Made by a program: the position numbers and the translations under genes. A stretch of 64,000 bases of DNA from Enterobacter hormaechei subsp. hoffmannii (GTDB lineage Bacteria; Pseudomonadota; Gammaproteobacteria; Enterobacterales; Enterobacteriaceae): positions 1,488,001 to 1,552,000 of the forward strand of contig NZ_CP017186.1 in NCBI RefSeq assembly GCF_001729745.1, given 5' to 3'. Below are positions 1 through 12,064 of this stretch, in pieces (the stretch's first letter is position 1; each line of letters opens with the position of its first letter). The notes beneath the pieces are model-generated. The model worked only from the letters and a program-made list of their open reading frames with translations, was not told the DNA's origin and did no database searches.

Positions 1-2
1 TA

Positions 3-1211
3 ATGGCTTTCTACGCCTGGACGGCGACGAGTGCCGCGGGAAAAACCCAGCGCGGGACGTTACAGGCCGAGGGACAGAAGCAGGTTCGCCAGTGGCTTCG
101 CGAGCAAAAGCTGATGCCCGTGAGTATCACCGAAACCCGCGAAACGGCGACAGGCGGGAAAGCGAAAACCGGGGCGAAGCTCTCTACCCCGGTGCTGTCG
201 ATGTTTACCCGTCAGCTTTCGACGCTGGTGAACGCCGCGCTGCCGCTGGAAAGTGCGCTGAAGGCGATCTCTAAGCAGACGGAAGATAAAAAGCTGGCGG
301 CGATGGTGGTGGAGATCCGCGAGAAGGTGGTCGAGGGGCATACGCTGTTCGACGCCTTTAGCCAGTTTCCACGCACCTTCGACAAACTTTACTGCACGCT
401 GGTGATGGCCGGTGAAAAGACCGGCCACCTGGGCGACGTGCTGGAGAAGCTGGCGGAGTACAACGAGCAGCGCCAGAAGATGAAAAGCAAGCTGACACAG
501 GCGATGGTCTACCCGATTACCCTCACCGTGGTCGCTATCGCGGTGATCGGCATTCTGCTGGTGGCGGTGGTGCCGCAGGTGATTGAGCAGTTTACCCACA
601 TGAAACAGCAACTGCCGATCACCACCCGGACGCTGATTGCGGTAAGTGATTTCCTGCAAGCCTGGGGTATCTATATTGTCGGCAGCCTGGCGGGGGCGTT
701 CGTCGGCTTCAAAACCTGGGTGCGAAACGTGAAAAACCGTTTTCGCTGGCACAGCTGGCTGGTGAACGGCTCGCCGATTAAAAAGCTGGTGTGCGCCATC
801 AACAGCGCCCGCTATATCCGTACCCTGAGCATTTTGCAGGCCAGCAGCGTGCCGCTGCTGGAGGGGATGTATATCGCGATGGACGGTATTGAAAATCTCT
901 ATGCCCGGCAGGTGCTTGAGCAGGCCGCCGATACCGTACGTCAGGGGGCGTCGCTGTATGCGGCGCTGGAACAGGCGAAATTATTCCCGCCAACCATGCT
1001 GTATATGATTGCCTCCGGTGAAGAGAGCGGGGAATTAGGTAATTTAATGGATCGCGCGGCGGAAAATCAGGAATCGGCATTACAGCATCGAATTACATTA
1101 ACGCTGTCGGTATTTGAACCGGCGCTGGTGGTATCCATGGCGACGATTGTTTTATTCATCGTTCTTTCAATATTACAACCGCTTCTGCAACTTAATAATA
1201 TGGTAGGTTAA
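3..1211 (+). CDS. gspF: Type II secretion inner-membrane platform protein GspF
   Basis: GspF is the polytopic inner-membrane platform protein of the type II secretion system; it couples the cytoplasmic ATPase GspE to pseudopilus assembly. The 402-residue protein has the usual family length and two repeated T2SS-F domains (about residues 70-195 and 270-395). Hydrophobic segments lie near residues 168-190, 218-240 and 375-395. The first three bases of the window, TAA, overlap the ATG (TAATG), which is how gspE would end if it lies just upstream as in other gsp operons. The gene is followed 3 bases later by gspG. The family assignment is firm; the upstream gspC-D-E genes are outside the window and inferred. 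Confidence 0.95.
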   Translation: MAFYAWTATSAAGKTQRGTLQAEGQKQVRQWLREQKLMPVSITETRETATGGKAKTGAKLSTPVLSMFTRQLSTLVNAALPLESALKAISKQTEDKKLAAMVVEIREKVVEGHTLFDAFSQFPRTFDKLYCTLVMAGEKTGHLGDVLEKLAEYNEQRQKMKSKLTQAMVYPITLTVVAIAVIGILLVAVVPQVIEQFTHMKQQLPITTRTLIAVSDFLQAWGIYIVGSLAGAFVGFKTWVRNVKNRFRWHSWLVNGSPIKKLVCAINSARYIRTLSILQASSVPLLEGMYIAMDGIENLYARQVLEQAADTVRQGASLYAALEQAKLFPPTMLYMIASGEESGELGNLMDRAAENQESALQHRITLTLSVFEPALVVSMATIVLFIVLSILQPLLQLNNMVG

Positions 1212-1214
1212 ATC

Positions 1215-1664
1215 ATGGCTCTAAAACGTAAAAACCTGGCTCGCCAGGCGGGCTTCACATTGCTCGAATTAATGGTGGTGATTGTTATTCTTGGCGTTCT
1301 GGCGAGTATGGTAGTGCCAAACTTAATGGGTAATAAAGAAAAAGCGGATACGCAAAAGGCGACCAGCGATATTGTCGCGCTCGAAGGCTCGCTGGATATG
1401 TATAAGCTGGACAACCACCGCTACCCGACCACAGAGCAGGGTTTGCAGGCGCTGGTGACGAAGCCGGAAATCGCACCAATCCCGAACGGCTATCGCGCGG
1501 ATGGCTATATTCGCCGCCTGCCGCAGGATCCATGGGGCAGCGATTATATTCTGGTCAGCCCAGGTGAACACGGTGCGGTGGACATTTTCTCTGCGGGTCC
1601 GGACGGCGAAGCGAATACTGCCGATGACATTACCAACTGGTCTCTGGATAAGAACGAGAAGTAA
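1215..1664 (+). CDS. gspG: Major pseudopilin GspG
   Basis: GspG is the major subunit of the T2SS pseudopilus, the periplasmic filament that pushes folded exoproteins through the secretin. The 149-residue protein has a short basic leader ending at Gly13, then a type IV pilin N-terminus (FTLLELMVVIVILG) with Glu at mature position 5, so GspO should cleave after Gly13 and methylate Phe14. The GspG hallmark YPTTEQGLQALV follows, and the C-terminus has the calcium-loop type DGEANTADDI. Its stop overlaps the gspH start (TAATG at 1662-1666). It is the second gene of the visible operon. Confidence 0.96.
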   Translation: MALKRKNLARQAGFTLLELMVVIVILGVLASMVVPNLMGNKEKADTQKATSDIVALEGSLDMYKLDNHRYPTTEQGLQALVTKPEIAPIPNGYRADGYIRRLPQDPWGSDYILVSPGEHGAVDIFSAGPDGEANTADDITNWSLDKNEK

Positions 1665-2149
1665 TGAAAAATCAACGCGGCTTTACGTTGCTGGAAATTA
1701 TTCTGGCGCTGGTGATATTTGCCAGCTGCGCCATGATGGTGGTGTCCACCATTCCTTCGCGCAGCGGCGCGGATATATTTGGCCAGCAATTAAAAGCGCT
1801 CGTTGATTATGGTTCAGACCGTGCGGTGATGGACGGAAATATTGTCGGGCTGGTGATCGCCACTGATAAATATCAGCTGGTGACGATCGCGGATAAAAAT
1901 GGCGAGCGTCACTGGGTGCCATTATCTGCCGGACGTATTACCACCAAAGGTGATTTTCCGGAAGAGATGCACGTGTCGCTCTCGCCGCAGCGCCTGGCCG
2001 CGACGGTGGCGTCCGAGCCACAGGTGATCTTTTTACCGGACGGTGAAATCAGCCGCTTTACGCTGACGCTGCAAAGTTACGACAAACAGCACCATTTCCG
2101 CGTGGTGTCGCAGGGTGCGGCGCCGGTATCGGTAGAAAACGATGGCTAA
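1664..2149 (+). CDS. gspH: Minor pseudopilin GspH
   Basis: This is a minor pseudopilin of the type II secretion system, 161 residues. The very short leader MKNQRG is followed by FTLLEIILALVIF, a prepilin cleavage site with Glu5 and a hydrophobic N-terminal helix of about 20 residues. The remainder is a GspH-type beta-rich periplasmic domain with little conserved sequence. It overlaps gspG at its start and gspI at its end (2142-2149), consistent with translational coupling in one operon. GspH is thought to join the pseudopilus below the GspI-J-K tip. The assignment rests on order plus the pilin signature. Confidence 0.93.
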   Translation: MKNQRGFTLLEIILALVIFASCAMMVVSTIPSRSGADIFGQQLKALVDYGSDRAVMDGNIVGLVIATDKYQLVTIADKNGERHWVPLSAGRITTKGDFPEEMHVSLSPQRLAATVASEPQVIFLPDGEISRFTLTLQSYDKQHHFRVVSQGAAPVSVENDG

Positions 2150-2522
2150 CGACAACACAAAGCAAAAGGGGATGACGCTGCTGGAGGTGATGGTCGCGCT
2201 GGTGATTTTCTCCACCTCCGCGCTGGCGCTAATGAACTCGGTCTCCCTGAACGTGCGTTTTACCCATGGTCTGGCCGATACCTTGCAGGCCAGTTGGGTG
2301 GCGGAAAATCAGCTGGCGGAAGCGCAACTCACCAAAACCGACTTCCCGGATGCTGAGCAGCAGGGGACGGAAATCATGGGCGGGCGCAGCTGGAACTGGC
2401 GTAAGCAGCGGGTGAAAACCGCCGACAACGGCTGGGCGAACTCCATTCGCGTCTATGCGGAAGGCGATGAGAGCCAGCCGGTTGTTTCCCTGCACATCAT
2501 TCCGCCGGGAGAGAGCAAGTGA
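2142..2522 (+). CDS. gspI: Minor pseudopilin GspI
   Basis: GspI is a minor pseudopilin of 126 residues and part of the GspI-J-K complex that nucleates the T2SS pseudopilus tip. The leader ends at Gly10 and is followed by MTLLEVMVALVIF, so the first mature residue is Met rather than Phe, which is common in GspI. Glu5 is present. A motif typical of the family follows the helix (WVAENQLAEAQL). It overlaps gspH by 8 bases and gspJ by 4 (ATGA-type junction), so all pseudopilins should be made in a coupled way. Confidence 0.93.
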   Translation: MANDNTKQKGMTLLEVMVALVIFSTSALALMNSVSLNVRFTHGLADTLQASWVAENQLAEAQLTKTDFPDAEQQGTEIMGGRSWNWRKQRVKTADNGWANSIRVYAEGDESQPVVSLHIIPPGESK

Positions 2523-3172
2523 AGAAAACGCGACGCCAGCGCGGATTTACCCTGCTGGAGATCATGATTGCGCTGACTATTTTCGCGGTAATCAGCACCC
2601 TGGCCTGGCAAATTCTGGACGGCGCGATGCGTACCAGCTCGGCCACCGATGCCAGTGCCGCTAAGCTCAACCAGCTTCAGCGCGGCTGGAGTCTGATGGA
2701 GCGCGACTTTTTCCAGCTACAGGCGCGAGCGCCGCGTAATGAGCCAGAGCGGTTCCGTCAGGAGGGCGATGCCCTTGAACTGACCACCCTGAATGGCGTG
2801 AGCGGAACGGTCCAGCTGGAGCGCGTGCGCTGGCGGCTGGAAGAGGGGCGTTTGTACCGCGACGTCTGGCCGGTCATTGACGGCCCGGTGGACGTTAAGC
2901 CTGACGAAGTGCCGATTGTCAGCGGTGTTAAAGCATTGCAGTGGCGGTTTTATCGTCAGGGCTGGCTGACATCCTGGCACGACGCCGCCCATCTGCCGGA
3001 CGGCGTGGAGGTTACGTTGACGATGGAAAACGGGGATACCTGGCGCTGGGTGTTCACCACGCCGGGGGATATGCCGGAGGTGGCCGCTGCCGCGGCCCCA
3101 GAGAAAGCCGCCGACGCGCCTGCGACGACTCCGGACGCAGCCCCTGCGCCTTCGCCGGAGACCAGACCATGA
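2519..3172 (+). CDS. gspJ: Minor pseudopilin GspJ
   Basis: GspJ is a 217-residue minor pseudopilin, the third tip component with GspI and GspK. The start codon is GTG at 2519, overlapping the gspI stop. The leader MKKTRRQRG is followed by FTLLEIMIALTIF with Glu5 present. The GspJ hallmark LNQLQRGWSLMERDFFQL lies near residues 48-65. The C-terminal 30 residues are an Ala/Pro-rich low-complexity tail (AAAAAPEKAADAPATTPDAA), longer than a minimal GspJ core would need. The stop overlaps the gspK start as ATGA (3169-3172). Confidence 0.93.
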   Translation: MKKTRRQRGFTLLEIMIALTIFAVISTLAWQILDGAMRTSSATDASAAKLNQLQRGWSLMERDFFQLQARAPRNEPERFRQEGDALELTTLNGVSGTVQLERVRWRLEEGRLYRDVWPVIDGPVDVKPDEVPIVSGVKALQWRFYRQGWLTSWHDAAHLPDGVEVTLTMENGDTWRWVFTTPGDMPEVAAAAAPEKAADAPATTPDAAPAPSPETRP

Positions 3173-4179
3173 ACCGAATCCGTCAACAAAAGGGCGTCGC
3201 CCTGCTGGTGGTGCTGATTTTGCTGGTGATGATGTCGGCGCTGGCCGCCAAAATCAGCCAGCAGTTCTGCCGTAATTTGCAGAAAACGCATTATCAGATA
3301 AGCCAGCAGCAGCTGCGCTGGGCGATGCAGGCCCAGGAAAAAGTGGTGAAGGACAGGTTACAGACCGATGCCAGCGGCGAGAGCAAGCCGCTGGCGCTGG
3401 ACGGCGACTGGCATCAGCCGCTGGAGACGCAGGGAGAAGACTACACGGTCGTGAGCCAGGTGGAAGACGCTCAGGACTGCTTTAACGTCAATAACCTGTT
3501 GACCGCCGACGTCGCGCCCCAGGGGCAAAGCGCTCCCGCGGTGGCGGAAAAACCGCGTAAAGAGCGGATTGTTGAACAACTCCTGACGGAAAGCGGGCTC
3601 AGTCCGGGCACGGCGGAGGCGGTCTATTTCCAGCTGGTGGATTATCTCGATGGTGACAGCACCACGGCGAAAGAGGGTGCCGAAAGCGATGCGTGGGCTG
3701 GCGTCGTGCCCGCCCGGCAACCGGCAAACCAGATGATGCGCAGCATCGCGGAGATCAAACTGCTGCCAGCGTTCCCGGTTACGGCATATCCGAAGGTGAG
3801 CAAGCTTTTATGCGCGCTGCCGGACGCCGCCAGCAAGGTGGACGTTAACACCCTGCAACCGGAACAGGCCGTGGTGCTGGCGGCCATGTTTCCGGGAAAA
3901 TTCACGCAGGATGACGCGGTTCGTCTGCTGGATACACGTCCGGAATCGGGCTGGGAAAATATGGACGCGTTCAGCAAAGCGCTGGAGCAGACCTTCCCGC
4001 AGTTAAAAGACGATCTCCCGCAGGTGGCAGATCAATTTTCTATAAACAGCCGGTACTTCCGCGTGAATTACAGCGGCAATACCGATGAATTAACGCTTCG
4101 CGTGGTCAGCCAGCTTCAGATGAATAACGAAGCCGGTGAGATCGTGACGTGGCAGCGTCGTTACCGAATGATTGAATAA
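3169..4179 (+). CDS. gspK: Minor pseudopilin GspK (pseudopilus tip)
   Basis: GspK is the large minor pseudopilin that caps the pseudopilus. I chose the ATG at 3169, which overlaps the gspJ stop and gives 336 residues with the leader MNRIRQQKG followed by VALLVVLILLVMMSAL; the open frame runs further upstream but out of phase with gspJ translation. As usual in GspK, mature position 5 is not Glu (Val here), whereas the other four pseudopilins keep it. The family motifs CFNVNNL (near residue 105) and SKVDVNTLQPEQ (near residue 222) are present. The protein should recognise or gate substrate at the filament tip. Confidence 0.94.
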   Translation: MNRIRQQKGVALLVVLILLVMMSALAAKISQQFCRNLQKTHYQISQQQLRWAMQAQEKVVKDRLQTDASGESKPLALDGDWHQPLETQGEDYTVVSQVEDAQDCFNVNNLLTADVAPQGQSAPAVAEKPRKERIVEQLLTESGLSPGTAEAVYFQLVDYLDGDSTTAKEGAESDAWAGVVPARQPANQMMRSIAEIKLLPAFPVTAYPKVSKLLCALPDAASKVDVNTLQPEQAVVLAAMFPGKFTQDDAVRLLDTRPESGWENMDAFSKALEQTFPQLKDDLPQVADQFSINSRYFRVNYSGNTDELTLRVVSQLQMNNEAGEIVTWQRRYRMIE

Positions 4180-4194
4180 GAAAAGTAGAACGTT

Positions 4195-5328
4195 ATGAAA
4201 CAGGTACTTTTTGTTCGCCCCGACAGCCGCGAGGGCGGGAAAATAATGTGCTGTGAGTCCGGCAGCGAGCGCGTCGAGGTGCTCGACAGCCTGGAGATGC
4301 TGGCCGAACACCCGCTGGCTACACGCGTTTGTCTCCTGCTGCCCGCCAGCGACATGATTTTCCGCCATTTCACGCTGCCGAAAAAGGTGGCTTCTCAGGC
4401 GATGGCCTTCTCGTGGATGGCGGAAGAGACGCTGATTGGCGACGTGGACAACCTTCACTGGACAGTGCTCTACAAAAAAGGCGCTGACGTCGACGCCGTT
4501 GCCATTGACGCCGACCGCCTGCGTGCGGCATTGACCCGCTGTCACGAGGCCGGATTAAACGTGATTCAGGCCCTGCCTGATGCCTGGCTGCTGCCCGTGG
4601 CGGCAGGGGGCAGCACGCTGGTCGCACAGGATAAAGGCTACTGGCTGCGTTTATCTCCCCACGTGGCGGGTGAAATGGAGGGAACCCTGCTGCCGCTGTT
4701 GATGCAGAAAGCCGGAGACGGGGAAGTGTGTTGCTACGGCGACGCGCCCGCGGACGTTCACGTTGACGTACAGCATGCCTGGCAGCACCCGCTGGTGCTG
4801 ATCCAGCCGCAGTGGAAAACCTGTCGTGTGAATCTGCTTCACGGTGAATTCAGCCTTAAGGCCGGTCATGGCCAGGCCGCAAAAAGCATGAAAGCAGCGA
4901 TGATAGCGGCGGGCCTGCTGTCCGTTGGTCTGCTGCTGGGGCCGCGCATTGCGATGGCCTGGATGCTGGTGCAGCAGGAAAATCGGGTTCAGCAGGAGAT
5001 CGTTCAGGTTTATCAGCACCATTTCCCCAGCATGCGCCAGCAGACCAATATCAAATATCACTTTGGCCAAAGCCTGAAAAAACAGAGCAAGGGGTTCTTT
5101 CTTCAGCTTGAGGAGCTGGAGAAAGCCCGGCAGTCAGTCCCTGCGATGGAGATCGATCTGCTGGAATACGATGCGCAGCAAAACACCCTGACGCTGAGCG
5201 TTAGCGCGCAAAGCCAGCCCGCGTTGCAGGCGTTTGTGAACCAGACCAGTGAGAATTTTGATTTTACCTTACAACCTGTTTCAACAACCGAACCGTATAC
5301 CGCCATGATCGCAGGGAAACATAAATGA
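4195..5328 (+). CDS. gspL: T2SS inner-membrane/cytoplasmic linker GspL
   Basis: GspL is a bitopic inner-membrane protein of the T2SS assembly platform. Its cytoplasmic actin-like N-terminal domain binds GspE and its periplasmic domain binds GspM. The 377-residue protein has an N-terminal domain of about 225 residues (for example FRHFTLPKKVASQAMAFSW near 60-78), one membrane segment around residues 232-252 (AAMIAAGLLSVGLLLGPRIA) and a ferredoxin-like periplasmic domain. It starts 15 bases after gspK with an AGTAGAACGTT spacer and overlaps gspM by 4 bases. The sequence is divergent, as in most GspL proteins; gene order supports the call. Confidence 0.93.
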   Translation: MKQVLFVRPDSREGGKIMCCESGSERVEVLDSLEMLAEHPLATRVCLLLPASDMIFRHFTLPKKVASQAMAFSWMAEETLIGDVDNLHWTVLYKKGADVDAVAIDADRLRAALTRCHEAGLNVIQALPDAWLLPVAAGGSTLVAQDKGYWLRLSPHVAGEMEGTLLPLLMQKAGDGEVCCYGDAPADVHVDVQHAWQHPLVLIQPQWKTCRVNLLHGEFSLKAGHGQAAKSMKAAMIAAGLLSVGLLLGPRIAMAWMLVQQENRVQQEIVQVYQHHFPSMRQQTNIKYHFGQSLKKQSKGFFLQLEELEKARQSVPAMEIDLLEYDAQQNTLTLSVSAQSQPALQAFVNQTSENFDFTLQPVSTTEPYTAMIAGKHK

Positions 5329-5810
5329 AAGAGCGAATCGCGCAGCTGAAATCACGCTATCAGAATTACAGCGCCCGGGAAAAAATCATTTTAAAAATAT
5401 GTGCCGTTGCCATTGTGGGGGCTGCGGTGTATTACACAGGAGTAATTCCCCTGGATAATATGATTCAAAATAGTAAATCGACGCTTAAAAGACAAAAAGA
5501 GACGCTCAACTGGATGCGCAGTGAAATTGATAAAAATCATCTTCAGGTCCAGTTAGTTAAAACGAATAATCCGCGTACGGTGGTCGAGAACAGCGCTCAT
5601 GAAATTAATCTTTCACTGACGGATGTGCGCCAGGAGGGGCAAACTTTATCGTTCGTGGTGAATCGGGTAAATGTATATGAATTAAAAAGCTGGCTGCGTG
5701 AAATTAATCAGACCTCCGGCGTGACATTGCAAAAAATAAACCTCACGCCGGTTGACCACCTCAGCGATGTGAAAGCACAGGTGCAGCTTACCTGGTCAAA
5801 AAGCGCATGA
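5325..5810 (+). CDS. gspM: T2SS inner-membrane protein GspM
   Basis: GspM is a small bitopic partner of GspL in the T2SS inner-membrane platform. The 161-residue protein has a short basic cytoplasmic tail (MKERIAQLKSRYQNYSAREK), one membrane segment (about residues 22-42) and a periplasmic domain starting with a coiled-coil-like stretch (SKSTLKRQKETLNWMRSEID). The C-terminal ferredoxin-like fold ends in AQVQLTWSKSA. It overlaps gspL at the start and gspO at the end. No gspN lies between gspM and gspO, which matches the short enterobacterial gsp operons. Confidence 0.92.
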   Translation: MKERIAQLKSRYQNYSAREKIILKICAVAIVGAAVYYTGVIPLDNMIQNSKSTLKRQKETLNWMRSEIDKNHLQVQLVKTNNPRTVVENSAHEINLSLTDVRQEGQTLSFVVNRVNVYELKSWLREINQTSGVTLQKINLTPVDHLSDVKAQVQLTWSKSA

Positions 5811-6604
5811 ATACCTTCACGCTGATGCGGGAGGCCTGTCCGCTCGGTTTCCCGATGATGAGTGCTATCCTGGGCGGGATTATGGGCAGTTTTCTCGGCG
5901 TTGTTGCCGAGCGCGTACCGGGAATGGTGATGGATGAGGAGGGGAGCGGCAATCTGCTCTTTCCTGCCTCGCACTGCCCGGTGTGTCAGCACACGCTTGC
6001 TGCATGGGAAAATATCCCGCTGCTCAGTTGGCTGTTATTACGGGGGCGCTGCTACCAGTGCGGCAGCGCGATCCCACTGCGACTCTTTTTGGTGGAACTG
6101 TTCTCCGCGCTGTTTTTTGGCATCACGGCCTGGTGCATGCCGGACGTTCAGGCGCTGTTCTCTTTGTGGTTACTGGCGGCTTTTTTACTGCCGCTGGCCA
6201 TGATCGACTGGCAGCATCAGTTGTTGCCGGACTGCCTGACCCAGCCGCTGCTGTGGGCGGGGTTAGTGCTCCATGCTATTGACCACACATTGCCGCTACG
6301 TGATGCGCTGTTTGGCGCGGTGGCGGGCTATCTGTCGCTCTGGCTGCTCTACTGGGCTTTTCGTCTGATCGCCGGACGAGAAGGGCTGGGTTACGGGGAT
6401 TTTAAGCTACTGGCGGCGCTGGGCGCCTGGTGCGGCTGGCAGGCATTACCCTCCATTGAACTGGCGGCAGCGTTAAGCGGTATTGTCGGTTATTTCGCCG
6501 TCAATAATTTAAATAAAAATAACCTCACTATTTCTTTTGGTCCTTACCTCGCCTTTTCTGGAATCGTGGTGTTTATTAGTCAGCAGTTTGCTTTCACATT
6601 TTAA
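5807..6604 (+). CDS. gspO: Type II prepilin peptidase GspO (PilD-like)
   Basis: GspO is an inner-membrane aspartyl protease that cleaves the Gly|Phe junction of GspG-K leaders and N-methylates the new N-terminus. The 265-residue protein shows the cytoplasmic zinc loop with two CxxC pairs (HCPVCQHTL and RCYQCGSAI), about seven hydrophobic segments, and the two catalytic Asp regions MIDWQHQLLPD and GLGYGDFKLL (GxGD). It overlaps gspM by 4 bases and is the last gene of the operon. No obvious Rho-independent terminator follows within 50 bases. Confidence 0.96.
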   Translation: MNTFTLMREACPLGFPMMSAILGGIMGSFLGVVAERVPGMVMDEEGSGNLLFPASHCPVCQHTLAAWENIPLLSWLLLRGRCYQCGSAIPLRLFLVELFSALFFGITAWCMPDVQALFSLWLLAAFLLPLAMIDWQHQLLPDCLTQPLLWAGLVLHAIDHTLPLRDALFGAVAGYLSLWLLYWAFRLIAGREGLGYGDFKLLAALGAWCGWQALPSIELAAALSGIVGYFAVNNLNKNNLTISFGPYLAFSGIVVFISQQFAFTF

Positions 6605-9560
<2,956 letters not shown>

Positions 9561-9570
9561 TCTAACCCAT

Positions 9571-9603
9571 TAATTACTCCCCCCTTCTGAGGGGGAGTAA
9601 TTA
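9571..9603 (+). terminator. Strong hairpin after the GH18 chitinase gene
   Basis: A perfect 13-bp inverted repeat (TAATTACTCCCCC / GGGGGAGTAATTA) begins 10 bases after the chitinase stop codon. No T-run follows directly on + (TTAAAAATTC), so it may be a weak terminator or a 3'-end protecting structure rather than a full stop to transcription. The next gene begins 60 bases further on. Confidence 0.55.
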
Positions 9604-9662
9604 AAAATTCATTTTACAGGATGTTTCTAAGGAGAAATAACCAATAAAGTCAGCAGGTAAAA

Positions 9663-10103
9663 ATGAAAAAGCTCATTTTGTTGTTATTAATAATAAGCCA
9701 GGGTGCTCTGGCAAACTGTTGGGATAAAGCGGCGCGTTATTATCATGTCGACCCTTATTTACTGTACGCGATAGCGAATGTGGAATCCGGTATGAATCCG
9801 TACGCGGTTGGGAAAAACCGCGATGGCACGCGGGATGTCGGGCTGATGCAAATCAACAGCTCGCATTTTACCGCGCTGGAAAGCAGAGGCATCGATGAGT
9901 ATCGCTTAATGACCGAGCCGTGTACCTCCATCATGGTGGGTGCCTCCATTCTCTCCGGAATGATAAGAGTATATGGCTATAACTGGGAAGCGGTAGGCGC
10001 TTATAACGCCGGGTTGAAGAAAGAGAATTATCCGCAGCGGATGAAATATGCCCATAAGGTCTGGGCTAAATATCAGCAATTAAAATTAGCAGCACGCGAT
10101 TAA
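9663..10103 (+). CDS. Small exported lytic transglycosylase (SLT domain)
   Basis: This is a 146-residue periplasmic or secreted lytic transglycosylase of the SLT family, which cleaves the MurNAc-GlcNAc bond of peptidoglycan. The signal peptide is MKKLILLLLIISQGALA (cleavage probably after Ala17). The catalytic Glu is Glu41 in AIANVESGMNPYAVG; the other family motifs are GLMQINSSHF and VGAYNAG. Size and motifs match the specialised transglycosylases found with secretion systems and conjugative pili (IagB/IpgF/VirB1 type) rather than housekeeping Slt or Mlt enzymes. It lies between two chitinase genes on the same strand, next to the gsp operon, which suggests a role in passage through the cell wall or co-secretion; that role is inference. 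Confidence 0.9.
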   Translation: MKKLILLLLIISQGALANCWDKAARYYHVDPYLLYAIANVESGMNPYAVGKNRDGTRDVGLMQINSSHFTALESRGIDEYRLMTEPCTSIMVGASILSGMIRVYGYNWEAVGAYNAGLKKENYPQRMKYAHKVWAKYQQLKLAARD

Positions 10104-10237
10104 CGTTTTTTATTTTTGAAGAATTCCTGAAGGTGTTCTTCGAAAAGTGAAAACAGCTGAATGTGGTTTATGTATTAACGGAATAATACCTAAGCCGGGA
10201 TATTAACATTTAATTTGAAACGAACAGGAAAACTGAA

Positions 10238-12064
10238 ATGAACAAAAGGACGTTACTGAGTGTACTTGTTGCTGGTGCTTGCGTTGCACCTTTTATGGCG
10301 CAGGCCGCCTCTTTGCAGGCGACCACCGGCGAGCCGTACACCATGAAAGCCAGCGATCTGGCGAAGAAAGAGCATGAGCTCACTAACTTCCCGCTGATGG
10401 CCTCCGTTAAAGAGACTATTCAGACCCTGGACAACGCGCAGGTCGAACTGATTGAGCCAGGCCGCGCGGCGAACCCGGACAACGTCAAACGCGTTGAAGG
10501 GATTGTGAAAGCCAGCGACTGGGAATATCTCTTCCCGCTGCGTGCACAGGCTTATACCTACAGCAACTTCCTGAAAGCCGTGGGTAAATTCCCGGCGCTG
10601 TGTAAGACCTACAACGACGGTCGTGACAGCGACGCTATCTGCCGCAAAGAGCTGGCGACCATGTTTGCCCACTTTGCCCAGGAAACCGGCGGCCACGAAA
10701 GCTGGCGTCCGGAAGCCGAATGGCGTCAGGCGCTGGTCCACGTGCGTGAAATGGGCTGGAGCGAAGGGCAAAAGGGCGGCTATAACGGCGAATGTAACCC
10801 GGACGTCTGGCAGGGACAGACCTGGCCTTGCGGTAAAGACAAAGACGGCGATTTCCTGAGCTATTTCGGACGCGGTGCGAAACAGTTGTCCTACAACTAC
10901 AACTACGGTCCATTCTCTGAAGCGATGTACGGCGACGTGCGTACCCTGCTCGATAAACCTGAGCTGGTGGCGGACACCTGGCTGAACCTGGCCAGTGCTA
11001 TCTTCTTCTTCGCCTATCCACAGCCGCCAAAACCAAGCATGTTGCAGGTGATCGACGGTACATGGCAGCCGAACGATCACGATAAAGCCAACGGCCTGGT
11101 CCCGGGCTTCGGTGTAACAACCCAGATCATCAACGGCGGCGTTGAGTGCGGCGGCCCGACTGAAATTGCGCAGTCTCAGAACCGTATCAAGTATTACAAA
11201 GAATTTGCGAACTACCTGAAAGTACCTGTTCCGGCGAACGAAGTGTTGGGTTGCGCCAACATGAAGCAGTTTGACGAAGGTGGCGCAGGCGCCCTGAAGA
11301 TTTACTGGGAACAGGACTGGGGATGGAGCGCGGATACCCCGGACGGCAAGACTTACTCTTGCCAGCTGGTGGGCTATCAGACACCGTTCAGCGCGTTCAA
11401 AGAGGGCGACTACAGCAAGTGCGTGCAGAAGTTCTATAACGTGAATATCGTGAATGACGACGGTTCCTCGGTGACGCCGGACGAAACCCCGGTCACGCCA
11501 ACGCCAACACCTTCTGAAGATGTTACGCCGGCCCCAACGCCAGCGCCAGTTCCGGATGAAACTCCGGTTGAACCTGTCGCGGTGAACCACGCGCCGGTTG
11601 CGCAGATTGCGGGCCCAATCGGTGCCGTTGAAGCGGGCGCGCAGGTTTCTCTGAGCGCGGAAGGCTCTACCGACGCAGACGGCAACAAGCTGACCTACAC
11701 CTGGCGTTCTCAGGATGGCCAGACCGTGACCGGCGAAGATAAAGCGGTGGTGACCTTTAAGGCGCCTGAGTCTGCAACGGCGCAGCAGTATGAAGTGAGC
11801 CTGACCGTCAGCGATGGCGAGCTGAGCAGCACCACGTCTTACCTGCTGAACGTGAAAGCGAAAGCGGCAACGCCATCCGGAGAAGATACGTCTTACCCGG
11901 CATGGAGCGCGAACAGCAAGTACAACGCCGGTGATATCGTGAACAACCACGGTAAACTGTTCCAGTGCAAACCGTTCCCGTACAGCGGCTGGTGTAACAG
12001 TGCGCCGACGTACTATGAGCCGGGTGCAGGCCTGGCATGGGCTGAAGCCTGGACGGCTCTGTAA
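10238..12064 (+). CDS. Secreted GH19 chitinase with PKD and chitin-binding modules
   Basis: This is a family 19 chitinase, an inverting enzyme unrelated in fold to GH18. The 608-residue protein has a signal peptide (1-23, ending AQA-A), an N-terminal region, a GH19 catalytic domain (about 95-400, with [14 protein letters not shown] and catalytic Glu149), and a Thr/Pro/Glu-rich linker (about 410-448). A PKD-like domain (about 450-545) and one C-terminal CBM5/12 module (about 555-608, [14 protein letters not shown]) follow. GGAECGGPT-like and [14 protein letters not shown] segments are typical of GH19. The ribosome binding site CAGGAA lies before the ATG. The domain plan mirrors the GH18 neighbour, so both are likely exported by the same T2SS and act together on chitin. 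Confidence 0.92.
   Translation: MNKRTLLSVLVAGACVAPFMAQAASLQATTGEPYTMKASDLAKKEHELTNFPLMASVKETIQTLDNAQVELIEPGRAANPDNVKRVEGIVKASDWEYLFPLRAQAYTYSNFLKAVGKFPALCKTYNDGRDSDAICRKELATMFAHFAQETGGHESWRPEAEWRQALVHVREMGWSEGQKGGYNGECNPDVWQGQTWPCGKDKDGDFLSYFGRGAKQLSYNYNYGPFSEAMYGDVRTLLDKPELVADTWLNLASAIFFFAYPQPPKPSMLQVIDGTWQPNDHDKANGLVPGFGVTTQIINGGVECGGPTEIAQSQNRIKYYKEFANYLKVPVPANEVLGCANMKQFDEGGAGALKIYWEQDWGWSADTPDGKTYSCQLVGYQTPFSAFKEGDYSKCVQKFYNVNIVNDDGSSVTPDETPVTPTPTPSEDVTPAPTPAPVPDETPVEPVAVNHAPVAQIAGPIGAVEAGAQVSLSAEGSTDADGNKLTYTWRSQDGQTVTGEDKAVVTFKAPESATAQQYEVSLTVSDGELSSTTSYLLNVKAKAATPSGEDTSYPAWSANSKYNAGDIVNNHGKLFQCKPFPYSGWCNSAPTYYEPGAGLAWAEAWTAL

Noticed and set aside
3169-4179. GspK treated as defective because Glu5 is missing
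   Set aside because: Lack of Glu5 is normal for GspK, the tip pseudopilin.
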